Source: VBCK01 sp035511515
GTDB taxonomy: Bacteria; Pseudomonadota; Gammaproteobacteria; Burkholderiales; Burkholderiaceae_F
Reading direction: 5' to 3'
Assembly (NCBI GenBank): GCA_035511515.1
Contig: DATKFG010000113.1
Coordinates: 1 to 5,825 of the forward strand
DNA length: 5,825 nucleotides
Below the pieces are notes generated by a model. That model ran no database searches. It saw only the letters and a program-made list of their open reading frames with translations, and had not been told where the DNA came from. Both the position numbers and the translations under genes were made by a program. This document shows, one piece after another, positions 1-5,825 of this stretch (within the stretch, counting starts at the first letter, position 1; each line of letters opens with the position of its first letter).

Positions 1-569
1 TGGACCCGGAGATGTGCACCCTGATCGACATCTCGGCGCGACTGCACGACATCGGCAAGCTGCGCGTGCCCGACTCGATCCTGCTCAAGCCGGGCCGCTT
101 CACGCCGGAAGAGCGCGCCATCATGGAAAAGCACTGCGAGCACGGCTGGGAGCTGATCGGCGAGGGGGGCCTCGCGCAGCTTTTCGTGGCCCAGGAGATC
201 GCGTTGAACCACCACGAGCGCTGGGACGGCACCGGTTACCCGAACCGGCGCCAGGCCAACATGATTCCGCTGGCGGCGCGCGTGACCGCGCTGGCCGACG
301 TGTTCGATGCACTCACGCACCGGCGCTGCTACAAGGAGGCCTGGTCGGTGCAGGACTCTCTGCAAGAGATTTCCTCGCTGCGCGGCAAGCACTTCGACCC
401 CGAGCTGACCGACCTTTTCCTGGACCTGGTGCCGCAGCTTCAGGCCAAGCACGGCGACCTGGATCTCTTCCTGGGAGCCGAGGCGCGCTCTAACGACTTC
501 ATCACCGACCGCGAGCGCGTGGCGCGCGAGCTCAAATCCGACCTGGGAACCTTCGATGTTCGACGCTGA
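1..569 (+). CDS. HD-GYP domain cyclic-di-GMP phosphodiesterase (5' partial)
   Basis: This is the C-terminal part of an HD-GYP protein, a family of metal-dependent hydrolases that linearise or fully degrade the second messenger c-di-GMP. The frame is open to the window's left edge, so the true start and any sensory or receiver domain lie upstream; the Met codon at 12 is internal to the domain. Counting from that Met, the family motifs appear in order: HDIGK (12-16), PDSILLKPG (20-28), the IM..H metal ligand (H41), HHERWDGTGYP (67-77) and DVFDAL (96-101). All expected metal-binding and GYP residues are present, so the domain should be catalytically competent. The usual glycine just before 'IPL' is replaced (QANMIPL). 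After about residue 125 there is a hydrophilic tail of some 60 residues, rich in Asp, Glu and Arg, which I do not recognise. The stop overlaps the next gene by 14 bases. Whether the full protein is a response regulator cannot be seen from here. Confidence 0.93.
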   Translation, partial: DPEMCTLIDISARLHDIGKLRVPDSILLKPGRFTPEERAIMEKHCEHGWELIGEGGLAQLFVAQEIALNHHERWDGTGYPNRRQANMIPLAARVTALADVFDALTHRRCYKEAWSVQDSLQEISSLRGKHFDPELTDLFLDLVPQLQAKHGDLDLFLGAEARSNDFITDRERVARELKSDLGTFDVRR

Positions 570-1089
570 GCCGAGCGCACCCGCGGTCGACACTGACCTG
601 CTGTTGCTGGAGCAGCGCCTCGCCGGCCTGGAGCCGGTGGCGCCGAAGCGCTCCGCGGGCGACATCTTCGAGTCTCCCATGCTGGGCCGGCTCGAATTTG
701 CCCCGATGCCGTATGGCCGGCCCTCGTTCTGGCACGGCGAGCAGAAAATGCCCGACAGCCGCTTCCCGCTGCGCATCGTCTGTGAGGTCGAGGGCGACCG
801 CCCACCAGGCCCGGACCAGACCGCCTGCGTGATCGCGTTTCGCCGGCTGCAGATCCAGGACGCGGCCCTGTGCGCGCCGCTGATCAACGCACGCTTGAGA
901 GCCGTCAAGATCGCCGGTTCGATCGCCTCAGACGACCTGGTGCTGACCCTGATCCACCTGCCGCCGCATCCGCTGACCGACTCCCGCTACGAGCTGGGCT
1001 TCCGCGCCATCCCCCACCCGCACCTGGCCTTCACCGTCGTATTCCTGCACGGCAAGCCACGCACAGTGCGCGTCGACAGCGACGCCTAG
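556..1089 (+). CDS. Unrecognised 177-residue protein coupled to the HD-GYP gene
   Basis: I do not recognise this protein. The ATG at 556 lies inside the end of the HD-GYP gene (14-base overlap, different frame), with a modest GGGAA ribosome-binding sequence at 545-549, which suggests translational coupling. Third codon positions are strongly G/C, as in the neighbours, so it is very likely a real gene. There is no signal peptide or membrane segment, so it should be cytoplasmic. Residues 1-35 look like a flexible, partly helical leader (leucine run 15-18, Pro/Ala rich). Residues 40-177 look like an alpha/beta fold: a strand around LGRLEF (43-48), W59, a strand around FPLRIVCEV (70-78), a helical middle, then alternating hydrophobic strands at LVLTLIHL (128-135) and LAFTVVFLHGKP (157-168). 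The order of strands loosely recalls small DUF6985-like domains, but the match is too weak for a name. I see no PilZ-type RxxxR or [D/N]xSxxG motif. A role linked to c-di-GMP is inferred only from position. Confidence 0.75.
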   Translation: MFDAEPSAPAVDTDLLLLEQRLAGLEPVAPKRSAGDIFESPMLGRLEFAPMPYGRPSFWHGEQKMPDSRFPLRIVCEVEGDRPPGPDQTACVIAFRRLQIQDAALCAPLINARLRAVKIAGSIASDDLVLTLIHLPPHPLTDSRYELGFRAIPHPHLAFTVVFLHGKPRTVRVDSDA

Positions 1090-1092
1090 CGA

Positions 1093-1220
1093 GCCCTCAC
1101 CCCCTCCCCTCTCCCGCTACGCGGGCGAGGGGCGACCCATCACCGCAACTCCGAAGTCGTTCCAAGGGCACCCCGTATCGCCCCTCGCCCGCGCAGCGGG
1201 AGAGGGGAGGGGGTGAGGGC
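1093..1220. repeat. Long near-perfect inverted repeat, REP/BIME-like
   Basis: Arms of 43 bases at 1093-1135 and 1178-1220 are reverse complements except for one A/C mismatch (1119 opposite 1194), separated by a 42-base linker. Each arm is itself a hairpin: 1106-1132 and 1181-1207 both fold with 11 of 12 stem positions paired around a 3-base loop. This nested form, two copies of a small G/C-rich palindrome in opposite orientation joined by a linker, is typical of paired REP elements (BIMEs). The left arm is pyrimidine-rich and the right arm purine-rich. It begins 3 bases after the stop of the unknown gene and ends 4 bases before the OPT transporter stop, filling the convergent spacer. It may insulate the two converging transcripts or stabilise their 3' ends. 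No T-run follows either arm, so it is not a classical intrinsic terminator. Membership in a genome-wide repeat family is inference. Confidence 0.85.
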
Positions 1221-1224
1221 CTAC

Positions 1225-3246
1225 CTACTGCGTCAGCCCAATCGCCGTCGCCAGCATCGCCAGTATCGCTTTCATGATCGACTCGCCCGCGATAAATCCC
1301 GACGCCACTGGAACGCTGTAGGTGCCCTCCGTACCTGGTGAGCTCCGCCGCCAGACAGCCACGATCACCGAACCGATCGCGAACGACAGCGCGATGCTGA
1401 ACGGAATCACCCACCCCATTCCCAAGGCAGCGGCCGACGGCAGCCACGGTCGTGCCTTCGGGAAAACCTTCTCCAGCAGGGACAGCGTCACGCCGATCGC
1501 CGCCCCGATCAGGATCGCGTACAGCACCGTTGGCGGCAGGGAGCTCAGGCCGCCGGTCAGCGCCCGCGCCACCGCGACCCAGATCTGGGCCGCCGGCACC
1601 GGGTACTTCTCCAGCGCGGCGAAGTTCGGCACCAGCAGGTACCAGGCCGGAACGCACACCAGCGTGCCGACGAACACGCCCGCGAACTGGGCCAGGAACT
1701 GGCGGCGCGGGCTCGCTCCTAAAAGGTAGCCGGTCTTCAGGTCCGACAGCAGCTCCACGGCCGAGCTGGCGCTGTTGACGCCGGCACCGGCCGACAGCAC
1801 GTTTTGGGTGACGCTCAGCTGCGCGCCGACCGCGCCCGGTGGCGAGATCAGCGCGAACAGCAGCTGCATCACCTTGCCCATCGCGCCCATCGGCGACAGA
1901 TCGGTCTCGCCGGCCGCGCGCGCGCCCACCAGCGCCAGGATGAAGCACATCGACACGGCGATCAGGCCAGCCCACCAGGCCACCCCGAACGCGATCGCTA
2001 AAATGGCGACCATCGCGATCGCCAGCGGAACCAGCCCCGCGAGCATCCAGGAGCCGGGCACTTCAATCGACTGCATGGTGCGCTCGAACTCGTCCAGCGA
2101 GCGTGCCGTGCGCCGTCCCCGCAGCATCGCAAACGCCCGGCCGACCGTGCGCCAGTGCAGCGCGAGCGTGGTCAGGCTCGAGAACACCAGCACCGAGCTT
2201 CCGCCCCACAGCGCCCAGCGCAGCGGGTGATACACCGCCCCGCCCCGGGCTGTCGGAATCGAGGCGACGTAGCTGGCCACGCCGCTGCTGGCCGCATCGA
2301 TGCCGTGCAGCCACGGTGCCACGAAGAAATACAGCGCACAGGAGGCCGCCAGCATCGACAGCGCTACGCGCAGGCCGATGATCATTCCCACCCCGATCGT
2401 CAGCAAGCCCGGCTCGAACGCGAAGCCGACCACCGGCTTGCCGCCGAGCAACGCAAAACCGTTGGCTGGGAGCTGGTCCGGAAGATGCACCTCGAAAAGA
2501 TGCGCTCGCATCCACTCGAAGAAGCGCCCGAGCGCAATGAATTGATCCTCGGCCGTGCTGAGCACGCCCGAGACGACCCCAACGCCCAGGGCGATCAGCA
2601 ACGCGTAGGCCTTTCGCATGGCTTCGCCGGTTCGCCCGTACAGGCTGCGCAGCGTGACCGCTGCGGCCGTGGCGCTGGGAAACGGCAACTGGGACTCGTT
2701 GATCAGGTGGCGCTTGATCGGTATCGCCAGGAACACGCCGATGGCCGCCGTCGTGAACGTGAAGGCGGCGATCACCCACGAAGGTTGGTGGCGGTGCTGG
2801 GGATCCAGGATCATCAGGGCGGCAAAGGTGACCGAGAGGGCGCCGCCGGTCGAGTAACCGGCCGCCGACGCGGTCGATTGCATGCAGTTGTTCTCCAGGA
2901 TCGACAGCTGCCCGACCCGGCCGGCCGTGGCCGCGCGCAGCAGGTTCCAAGCCACGTACGACAGCACGCACGAGGTGATTGCGACTGCGAACGTGAAGCC
3001 GATCTTCATGGCCGTGTACAGGTTACCCACCGACAACAGGGTCCCGATCAACGCGCCGGTCAGCACGGCCCGCACGGTGAGCTGCGGCACGCGGTCGCCC
3101 TGATAGGCGGTCGCGTACCAGTGCCGGTCCTGCTCCTCCTCGCTGGCCTCGTCCGGCAGCGGGACGAACTCGGGCGGCAGATCGGCCGCTGCCGGCTGCG
3201 CAGCGGCGGGCGCCAGCGGTTGCCCGGTGCGGTCCAGCGCGGTCAT
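1225..3246 (-). CDS. OPT-family oligopeptide transporter
   Basis: A 673-residue polytopic inner-membrane protein of the OPT (oligopeptide transporter) family, probably a proton-coupled importer of small peptides or peptide-like metal chelates; the substrate cannot be read from sequence. Family hallmarks: the first membrane block GTLLSVGNLYTAMKIGFT (68-85), LENNCMQSTASAAG (117-130), FPSATAAA (189-196), GETDLSPMGAMGKVMQ (446-461), LLSDLKTGYLLGASPRRQ (499-516), the PSAAALGMGWVIPFS segment (603-617) and ASGFIAGESIMKA (648-660). Hydrophobic stretches support about 14-16 helices, with a basic cytoplasmic-type loop near 369-390. The length fits the prokaryotic OPT group. Residues 1-55 form a hydrophilic Ala/Pro- then Glu/Asp-rich tail before the first helix. 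The ATG at 3246 has no clear Shine-Dalgarno sequence. The gene lies 31 bases downstream of queE on the same strand, so they are probably one transcript. It converges on the unknown gene across the inverted repeat. Confidence 0.92.
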   Translation of the reverse strand: MTALDRTGQPLAPAAAQPAAADLPPEFVPLPDEASEEEQDRHWYATAYQGDRVPQLTVRAVLTGALIGTLLSVGNLYTAMKIGFTFAVAITSCVLSYVAWNLLRAATAGRVGQLSILENNCMQSTASAAGYSTGGALSVTFAALMILDPQHRHQPSWVIAAFTFTTAAIGVFLAIPIKRHLINESQLPFPSATAAAVTLRSLYGRTGEAMRKAYALLIALGVGVVSGVLSTAEDQFIALGRFFEWMRAHLFEVHLPDQLPANGFALLGGKPVVGFAFEPGLLTIGVGMIIGLRVALSMLAASCALYFFVAPWLHGIDAASSGVASYVASIPTARGGAVYHPLRWALWGGSSVLVFSSLTTLALHWRTVGRAFAMLRGRRTARSLDEFERTMQSIEVPGSWMLAGLVPLAIAMVAILAIAFGVAWWAGLIAVSMCFILALVGARAAGETDLSPMGAMGKVMQLLFALISPPGAVGAQLSVTQNVLSAGAGVNSASSAVELLSDLKTGYLLGASPRRQFLAQFAGVFVGTLVCVPAWYLLVPNFAALEKYPVPAAQIWVAVARALTGGLSSLPPTVLYAILIGAAIGVTLSLLEKVFPKARPWLPSAAALGMGWVIPFSIALSFAIGSVIVAVWRRSSPGTEGTYSVPVASGFIAGESIMKAILAMLATAIGLTQ

Positions 3247-3277
3247 CGTGGCGGGCGGCGGAAAAGGGGCGGGCGCG

Positions 3278-3919
3278 TCACGCGATGCCGATGAACTTGT
3301 GCGTCTGCAGGCTCAGCCGCCAGCGCGGCTCGCGCAGGCAGTACTGCACCGCTTGCTGCGTGTTGGAGGCAAGCTCCGGGCCGTCCATCGGCTGCAGCCA
3401 CCAGTGCCGAAAATCGGCGCCCTCGCGCAGCACGTCCTGCGGCATCAGGCCCGCCTGCGGGAACACGAGCTTGAGCTCGTCGCCGCTGCGCAACACCCAC
3501 TCGGCGCCGGCCTTGGGGCTCACGCAGACCCAGTCCAGGCCGTGCGGGGCCTGCAGCGTGCCGTTGGTCTCGACCGCGACCTGAAAACCGCGCCGGTGCA
3601 GCTCGGCCGTGAGCGCCTCATCGACCTGCAGCAGCGGCTCGCCCCCGGTCAGGACCGTGAAGCGGTGGCGCGCATCGCTGCGCGGCCAGAACGATTCGAT
3701 GTGTTCGGCCAGATGATGGGCCGTGTCGAAGCGCCCGCCGCCGGCGCCGTCCGTGCCGACGAACTGGGTATCGCAGAAGCGGCACACGGCCCGGGTGCGG
3801 TCTTCCTCGCGCCCGCTCCACAGGTTGCATCCGGCGAAGCGGCAAAAGACGGCGGGGCGCCCGCTCTGGGCGCCTTCCCCCTGCAGCGTGTAAAAGACCT
3901 CGCGAACCTGATACGGCAT
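3278..3919 (-). CDS. queE: 7-carboxy-7-deazaguanine synthase (radical SAM)
   Basis: QueE converts 6-carboxy-5,6,7,8-tetrahydropterin to 7-carboxy-7-deazaguanine, a radical-SAM ring contraction on the route to preQ0 and the tRNA base queuosine; cytoplasmic. With the ATG at 3919 the protein has 213 residues, normal for the family, and opens with the usual VREVFYTLQGEG (5-16). The [4Fe-4S] cysteines are C31, C46 and C49 in a CX14CX2C arrangement instead of the classic CX3CX2C; this is the loop known from Burkholderia multivorans QueE. Further motifs: DT (50-51) after the last cysteine, probably part of the Mg2+ site; TGGEP (91-95), which binds SAM; VETNG (116-120); SPK (134-136); QPMDGPE (186-192); and a C-terminal LQTHKFIGIA. 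A GTG at 3955 would add 12 residues, but these lie before the conserved N-terminus. No strong ribosome-binding site is visible. queC, queD and folE are not nearby; the following gene is the OPT transporter. Confidence 0.95.
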   Translation of the reverse strand: MPYQVREVFYTLQGEGAQSGRPAVFCRFAGCNLWSGREEDRTRAVCRFCDTQFVGTDGAGGGRFDTAHHLAEHIESFWPRSDARHRFTVLTGGEPLLQVDEALTAELHRRGFQVAVETNGTLQAPHGLDWVCVSPKAGAEWVLRSGDELKLVFPQAGLMPQDVLREGADFRHWWLQPMDGPELASNTQQAVQYCLREPRWRLSLQTHKFIGIA

Positions 3920-3978
3920 CGGCCGGTATTGTGCCGGATGGCGGATAAACTGCACGCTTTGTCCAGCGCAGAAATTCC
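3920..3978. promoter_or_regulatory. Divergent promoter region between queE and pyk
   Basis: This 59-base gap is the only non-coding space between the divergent queE (minus) and pyk (plus) starts, so it must hold promoter elements for both unless these overlap the coding regions. It is less GC-rich than its surroundings. An AT-containing stretch GGATAAACTG (3943-3952) could supply a -10-like element (GATAAA) for pyk, but no convincing -35 at 16-18 bases spacing is visible. On the minus strand CACAAT (complement of 3928-3933) is a weak -10 candidate for queE. No operator palindrome or riboswitch-like fold was recognised. Confidence 0.35.
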
Positions 3979-5400
3979 ATGCGTAGAAACCGCAATGCCA
4001 AGATCGTCGCCACGCTCGGGCCTTCGAGCTCGACCGAGGACGCGATCCGCGCCCTGTTCGTGGCGGGCGTGGACGTGTTTCGCCTGAATTTCAGCCACGG
4101 CACGGCCGCCGAGCACCGCGCGCGCTGTGAGGCGGCCCGGCGCATCGGACGCGAGTTCGGCCGTCCGGTCGGCATCCTGGCCGACCTGCAGGGCCCCAAG
4201 CTGCGCGTGGGGCGCTTCGCCGGCGGCTCGACGGAACTGGTGCCGGCGGAGCGCTTCCGGCTGGACCTGGATCCGGCCGAGGGCGATGCGCGGCGGGTGA
4301 ACCTGCCGCACCCGGAGATCTTCGCGGCGCTGGAGCGCGACGCCACGTTACTGCTGGATGACGGCCGGCTGCAGCTGAAGGTCGAGTCGTTCGGCGCCGA
4401 TCACGCGATCACCCGGGTGGTGGTGGGCGGGCGCCTGAGCGACCGCAAGGGCGTGAACGTGCCCGGCGTGGTGTTGCCGATATCGCCGCTCACCGAGAAG
4501 GACCTGGCGGACCTGGCCTTCGCGCTGGAGATGGGCGTGGACTGGGTGGCGCTGTCGTTCGTGCAGCGCCCGGAGGACGTGGACGATGCGCGCAAGCTGA
4601 TCGGCGAGCGCGCGATGGTGATGTCGAAGCTGGAAAAACCCGCCGCCATCGACCGGCTCGACGCGATCGTGCAGCGCTCCGACGCCGTCATGGTGGCGCG
4701 CGGCGACCTGGGCGTGGAGCTGCCGCCCGAGCGCGTGCCGATCCTGCAGCGGACCATCGTGCGCACCTGCCGGCGCGAGGGCAAGCCCGTGATCGTGGCG
4801 ACGCAAATGCTCGAGTCGATGACCACCAATCCGGTGCCGACGCGGGCCGAGGCCTCCGACGTGGCCAACGCCATCTTCCAGGGCGTTGACGCCGTGATGC
4901 TGTCGGCCGAGTCGGCCAGCGGCAAGTACCCGGTGGAGGCGGTCACGATGATGGACCGGATCATCCGCCAGGTCGAAGCCGACGCCAATTACCGCATGGA
5001 GCTGGACGCCCACCGCGAGGCCGCCCGCCCCAATCCGGCCGACGCCGTGTGCGCGGCGTTGCGGCAGACCACGCACATCGTGTCGGCCCGGGCCACCATC
5101 ACGTACACCTCGTCGGGATTTTCCGCGATGCGGGCTGCGCGCGAGCGCCCCGAAGCGCCCATCCTGTCGCTCACGCCCAGCCCGCAGACCGCCGCGCGCC
5201 TGTGCCTGGTGTGGGGCCTGCACTCGGTGCATTCGACCGAGGCGCTGGACGTGAACTCGATGACGGACCTCGCGTGCAACGCGGCGCTGCGCGAAGGCTT
5301 CGCGCTGGCGGGCGACTACGTGGTGATCGCCGCCGGCGTGCCCTTCGGCATCTCCGGCACCACCAACCTGTTGCGGATCGCCCGCGTTCCGGAGCACTGA
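3979..5400 (+). CDS. pyk: Pyruvate kinase
   Basis: Catalyses the last step of glycolysis, phosphoenolpyruvate plus ADP to pyruvate plus ATP, in the cytoplasm as a homotetramer. The 473-residue length is usual for bacterial enzymes. Visible motifs: KIVATLGPSS (8-17), FRLNFSHG (34-41; R35 and N37 line the active site), ADLQGPKLRVG (68-78), KGVNVPG (157-163), the B-to-A domain return SPLTEKD (169-175), the catalytic SKLEK with K217 and metal ligand E219, ARGDLGVELP (240-249) with metal ligand D243, and ATQMLESM (274-281) with catalytic T275. The C-terminal allosteric-type domain spans about 345-473. In the 68-78 motif, Leu70, Gln71, Lys74 and Val77 match the set described for K+-independent pyruvate kinases, which carry Lys where the K+-dependent enzymes have Glu (Glu117 of rabbit muscle enzyme). 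The ATG at 3979 starts directly at the conserved N-terminus, but its ribosome-binding site is weak. The gene is divergent from queE and lies 48 bases upstream of gltX. Isozyme (pykA or pykF type) is left open. Confidence 0.96.
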   Translation: MRRNRNAKIVATLGPSSSTEDAIRALFVAGVDVFRLNFSHGTAAEHRARCEAARRIGREFGRPVGILADLQGPKLRVGRFAGGSTELVPAERFRLDLDPAEGDARRVNLPHPEIFAALERDATLLLDDGRLQLKVESFGADHAITRVVVGGRLSDRKGVNVPGVVLPISPLTEKDLADLAFALEMGVDWVALSFVQRPEDVDDARKLIGERAMVMSKLEKPAAIDRLDAIVQRSDAVMVARGDLGVELPPERVPILQRTIVRTCRREGKPVIVATQMLESMTTNPVPTRAEASDVANAIFQGVDAVMLSAESASGKYPVEAVTMMDRIIRQVEADANYRMELDAHREAARPNPADAVCAALRQTTHIVSARATITYTSSGFSAMRAARERPEAPILSLTPSPQTAARLCLVWGLHSVHSTEALDVNSMTDLACNAALREGFALAGDYVVIAAGVPFGISGTTNLLRIARVPEH

Positions 5401-5429
5401 GCCCCCGCCGGCACGCTGCCGGTGCGGGC
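5401..5429 (+). other. GC-rich hairpin between pyk and gltX
   Basis: Starting at the base after the pyk stop codon, 5401-5413 pairs with 5417-5429 around a 3-base CGC loop: 11 Watson-Crick pairs, one G-U and one C-C mismatch. The core CCGGCA/TGCCGG is perfect. No T-run follows, so an intrinsic terminator is unlikely. It could protect the pyk mRNA 3' end, pause polymerase, or be a chance product of GC-rich sequence. gltX starts 20 bases after the stem. Confidence 0.4.
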
Positions 5430-5448
5430 TGCCCCGAGCGCCACGCCG

Positions 5449-5825
5449 ATGAACGACACCGTCCGCACCCGCATCGCGCCCAGCCCGACCGGGATGCTGC
5501 ACCTGGGCACCGCGCGCACGGCGCTTTTCTGCTGGGCCTTCGCGCGCCGCAACAACGGCCAGTTCATCCTGCGCATCGAGGACACGGACCTGGAGCGCTC
5601 CACCGAACAGAACGTGCGCGCCATCATCGACGCGATGCAATGGCTCGACCTGAAGTACGACGAGGGCCCGGTGCGCCAGAGCGCGCGCCTGGCGCGCTAC
5701 CAGGAGGTGATTGAGCGGCTGATCCAGCAGGACAAGGCGTACCTGTGCTACGCCAGCCGCGAGGAGCTCGAGCAGCTGCGCCAGCAGCAGATCGCGCGCG
5801 GCGAAAAGCCCCGCTACGACGGCCG
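5449..5825 (+). CDS. gltX: Glutamyl-tRNA synthetase (3' partial)
   Basis: N-terminal 125 codons of a class I glutamyl-tRNA synthetase, which charges tRNA-Glu with glutamate using ATP in the cytoplasm. The frame is open to the right edge, so about three quarters of the protein is missing. Visible family features of the Rossmann catalytic domain: TRIAPSPTG (7-15), the HIGH-type signature as HLGT (18-21) followed by ARTALF, LRIEDTDLERS (41-51), the DEGP motif preceding QS.R..RY..V, and KPRYDG at the window end. The ATG at 5449 is chosen because it sits 5 residues before the conserved RTR.APSPTG start; a weak GAG (5436-5438) is the only ribosome-binding candidate. The later KMSKS loop and the anticodon-binding domain are outside the window, so the distinction from a glutamyl-Q tRNA(Asp) synthetase rests on the presence of the insert-region sequence after residue 90 and on overall similarity to full GltX. 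It may be cotranscribed with pyk. Confidence 0.93.
   Translation, partial: MNDTVRTRIAPSPTGMLHLGTARTALFCWAFARRNNGQFILRIEDTDLERSTEQNVRAIIDAMQWLDLKYDEGPVRQSARLARYQEVIERLIQQDKAYLCYASREELEQLRQQQIARGEKPRYDG

Noticed and set aside
1093..1220. Classical bidirectional Rho-independent terminator
   Set aside because: The stems are strong, but no T-run follows the hairpin on either strand, so I annotate a repeat and leave the termination role open.
870..1277. Open frame running through the end of the unknown gene and the inverted repeat
   Set aside because: Its peptide is Arg/Pro/Ser-rich low-complexity sequence typical of translating a REP-like repeat in a GC-rich genome; it overlaps the better-supported frame at 556-1089.
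2155..3294. 379-codon plus-strand open frame opposite the OPT transporter
   Set aside because: Low-complexity Arg/Gln/Gly-rich product without motifs; the minus strand encodes a clear OPT protein across the whole stretch.
3920..3955. GTG at 3955 as an upstream start for queE
   Set aside because: The 12 extra residues precede the family's usual N-terminus and would use up most of the divergent promoter gap; the ATG at 3919 fits the family length.
3920..3978. preQ1 riboswitch upstream of queE
   Set aside because: The gap shows no A-rich tail or pairing pattern of known preQ1 aptamers and is hardly long enough once a promoter is allowed for.
3227..4087. Long plus-strand open frame opposite queE
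   Set aside because: It is antisense to a full-length queE with all catalytic motifs, and its Ala/Arg/Gly-rich product resembles no family; long antisense frames are expected at this GC content.
4348..5640. 430-codon minus-strand open frame opposite pyk and gltX
   Set aside because: Its product is His/Arg/Gly-rich, as expected from the complement of GC3-rich coding sequence, and it covers two well-identified genes on the other strand.
1..5825. CRISPR array, tRNA, insertion sequence or attachment site
   Set aside because: No regularly spaced direct repeats, cloverleaf-like sequence, transposase frame or flanking target duplication was seen.

Overview
The window is a stretch of GC-rich bacterial chromosome with strong G/C preference at third codon positions. 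It looks like a betaproteobacterium (Burkholderiales-like) or a near relative. The best taxonomic clue is the QueE protein: its extended CX14CX2C iron-sulfur cluster loop is the variant known from Burkholderia multivorans QueE. The G-rich inverted repeat between convergent genes and the close-packed gene order also fit. This placement is inference, not a database result.

Layout from left to right: (1) 1-569, plus strand, the 3' part of an HD-GYP cyclic-di-GMP phosphodiesterase whose N-terminus lies outside the window. (2) 556-1089, plus strand, a 177-residue protein I do not recognise; it overlaps the HD-GYP gene by 14 bases, so the two are probably translationally coupled. (3) 1090-1224, a convergent intergenic spacer almost filled by a 43-base near-perfect inverted repeat, REP/BIME-like, with one G-quadruplex motif on each strand. 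(4) 1225-3246, minus strand, an OPT-family oligopeptide transporter. (5) 3278-3919, minus strand, queE (7-carboxy-7-deazaguanine synthase), 31 bases upstream of the transporter and probably cotranscribed with it. (6) 3920-3978, a short divergent promoter region. (7) 3979-5400, plus strand, pyruvate kinase. (8) 5449-5825, plus strand, the first 125 codons of glutamyl-tRNA synthetase (gltX), cut by the window end. A GC-rich hairpin without a U-tract lies between pyk and gltX.

The genes do not form one pathway. The window joins c-di-GMP signalling (HD-GYP plus an unknown partner), a queuosine-precursor/peptide-transporter pair, and a housekeeping pair (glycolysis and tRNA charging). I found no mobile element gene, CRISPR array, tRNA or rRNA, and no evidence of a new multigene system. 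The items most worth a second look are the long inverted repeat with its paired quadruplex motifs, the unknown protein coupled to the HD-GYP gene, the Lys-type (predicted K+-independent) pyruvate kinase signature, and the pairing of queE with an OPT transporter. No gene-free stretch exceeds 300 bases.
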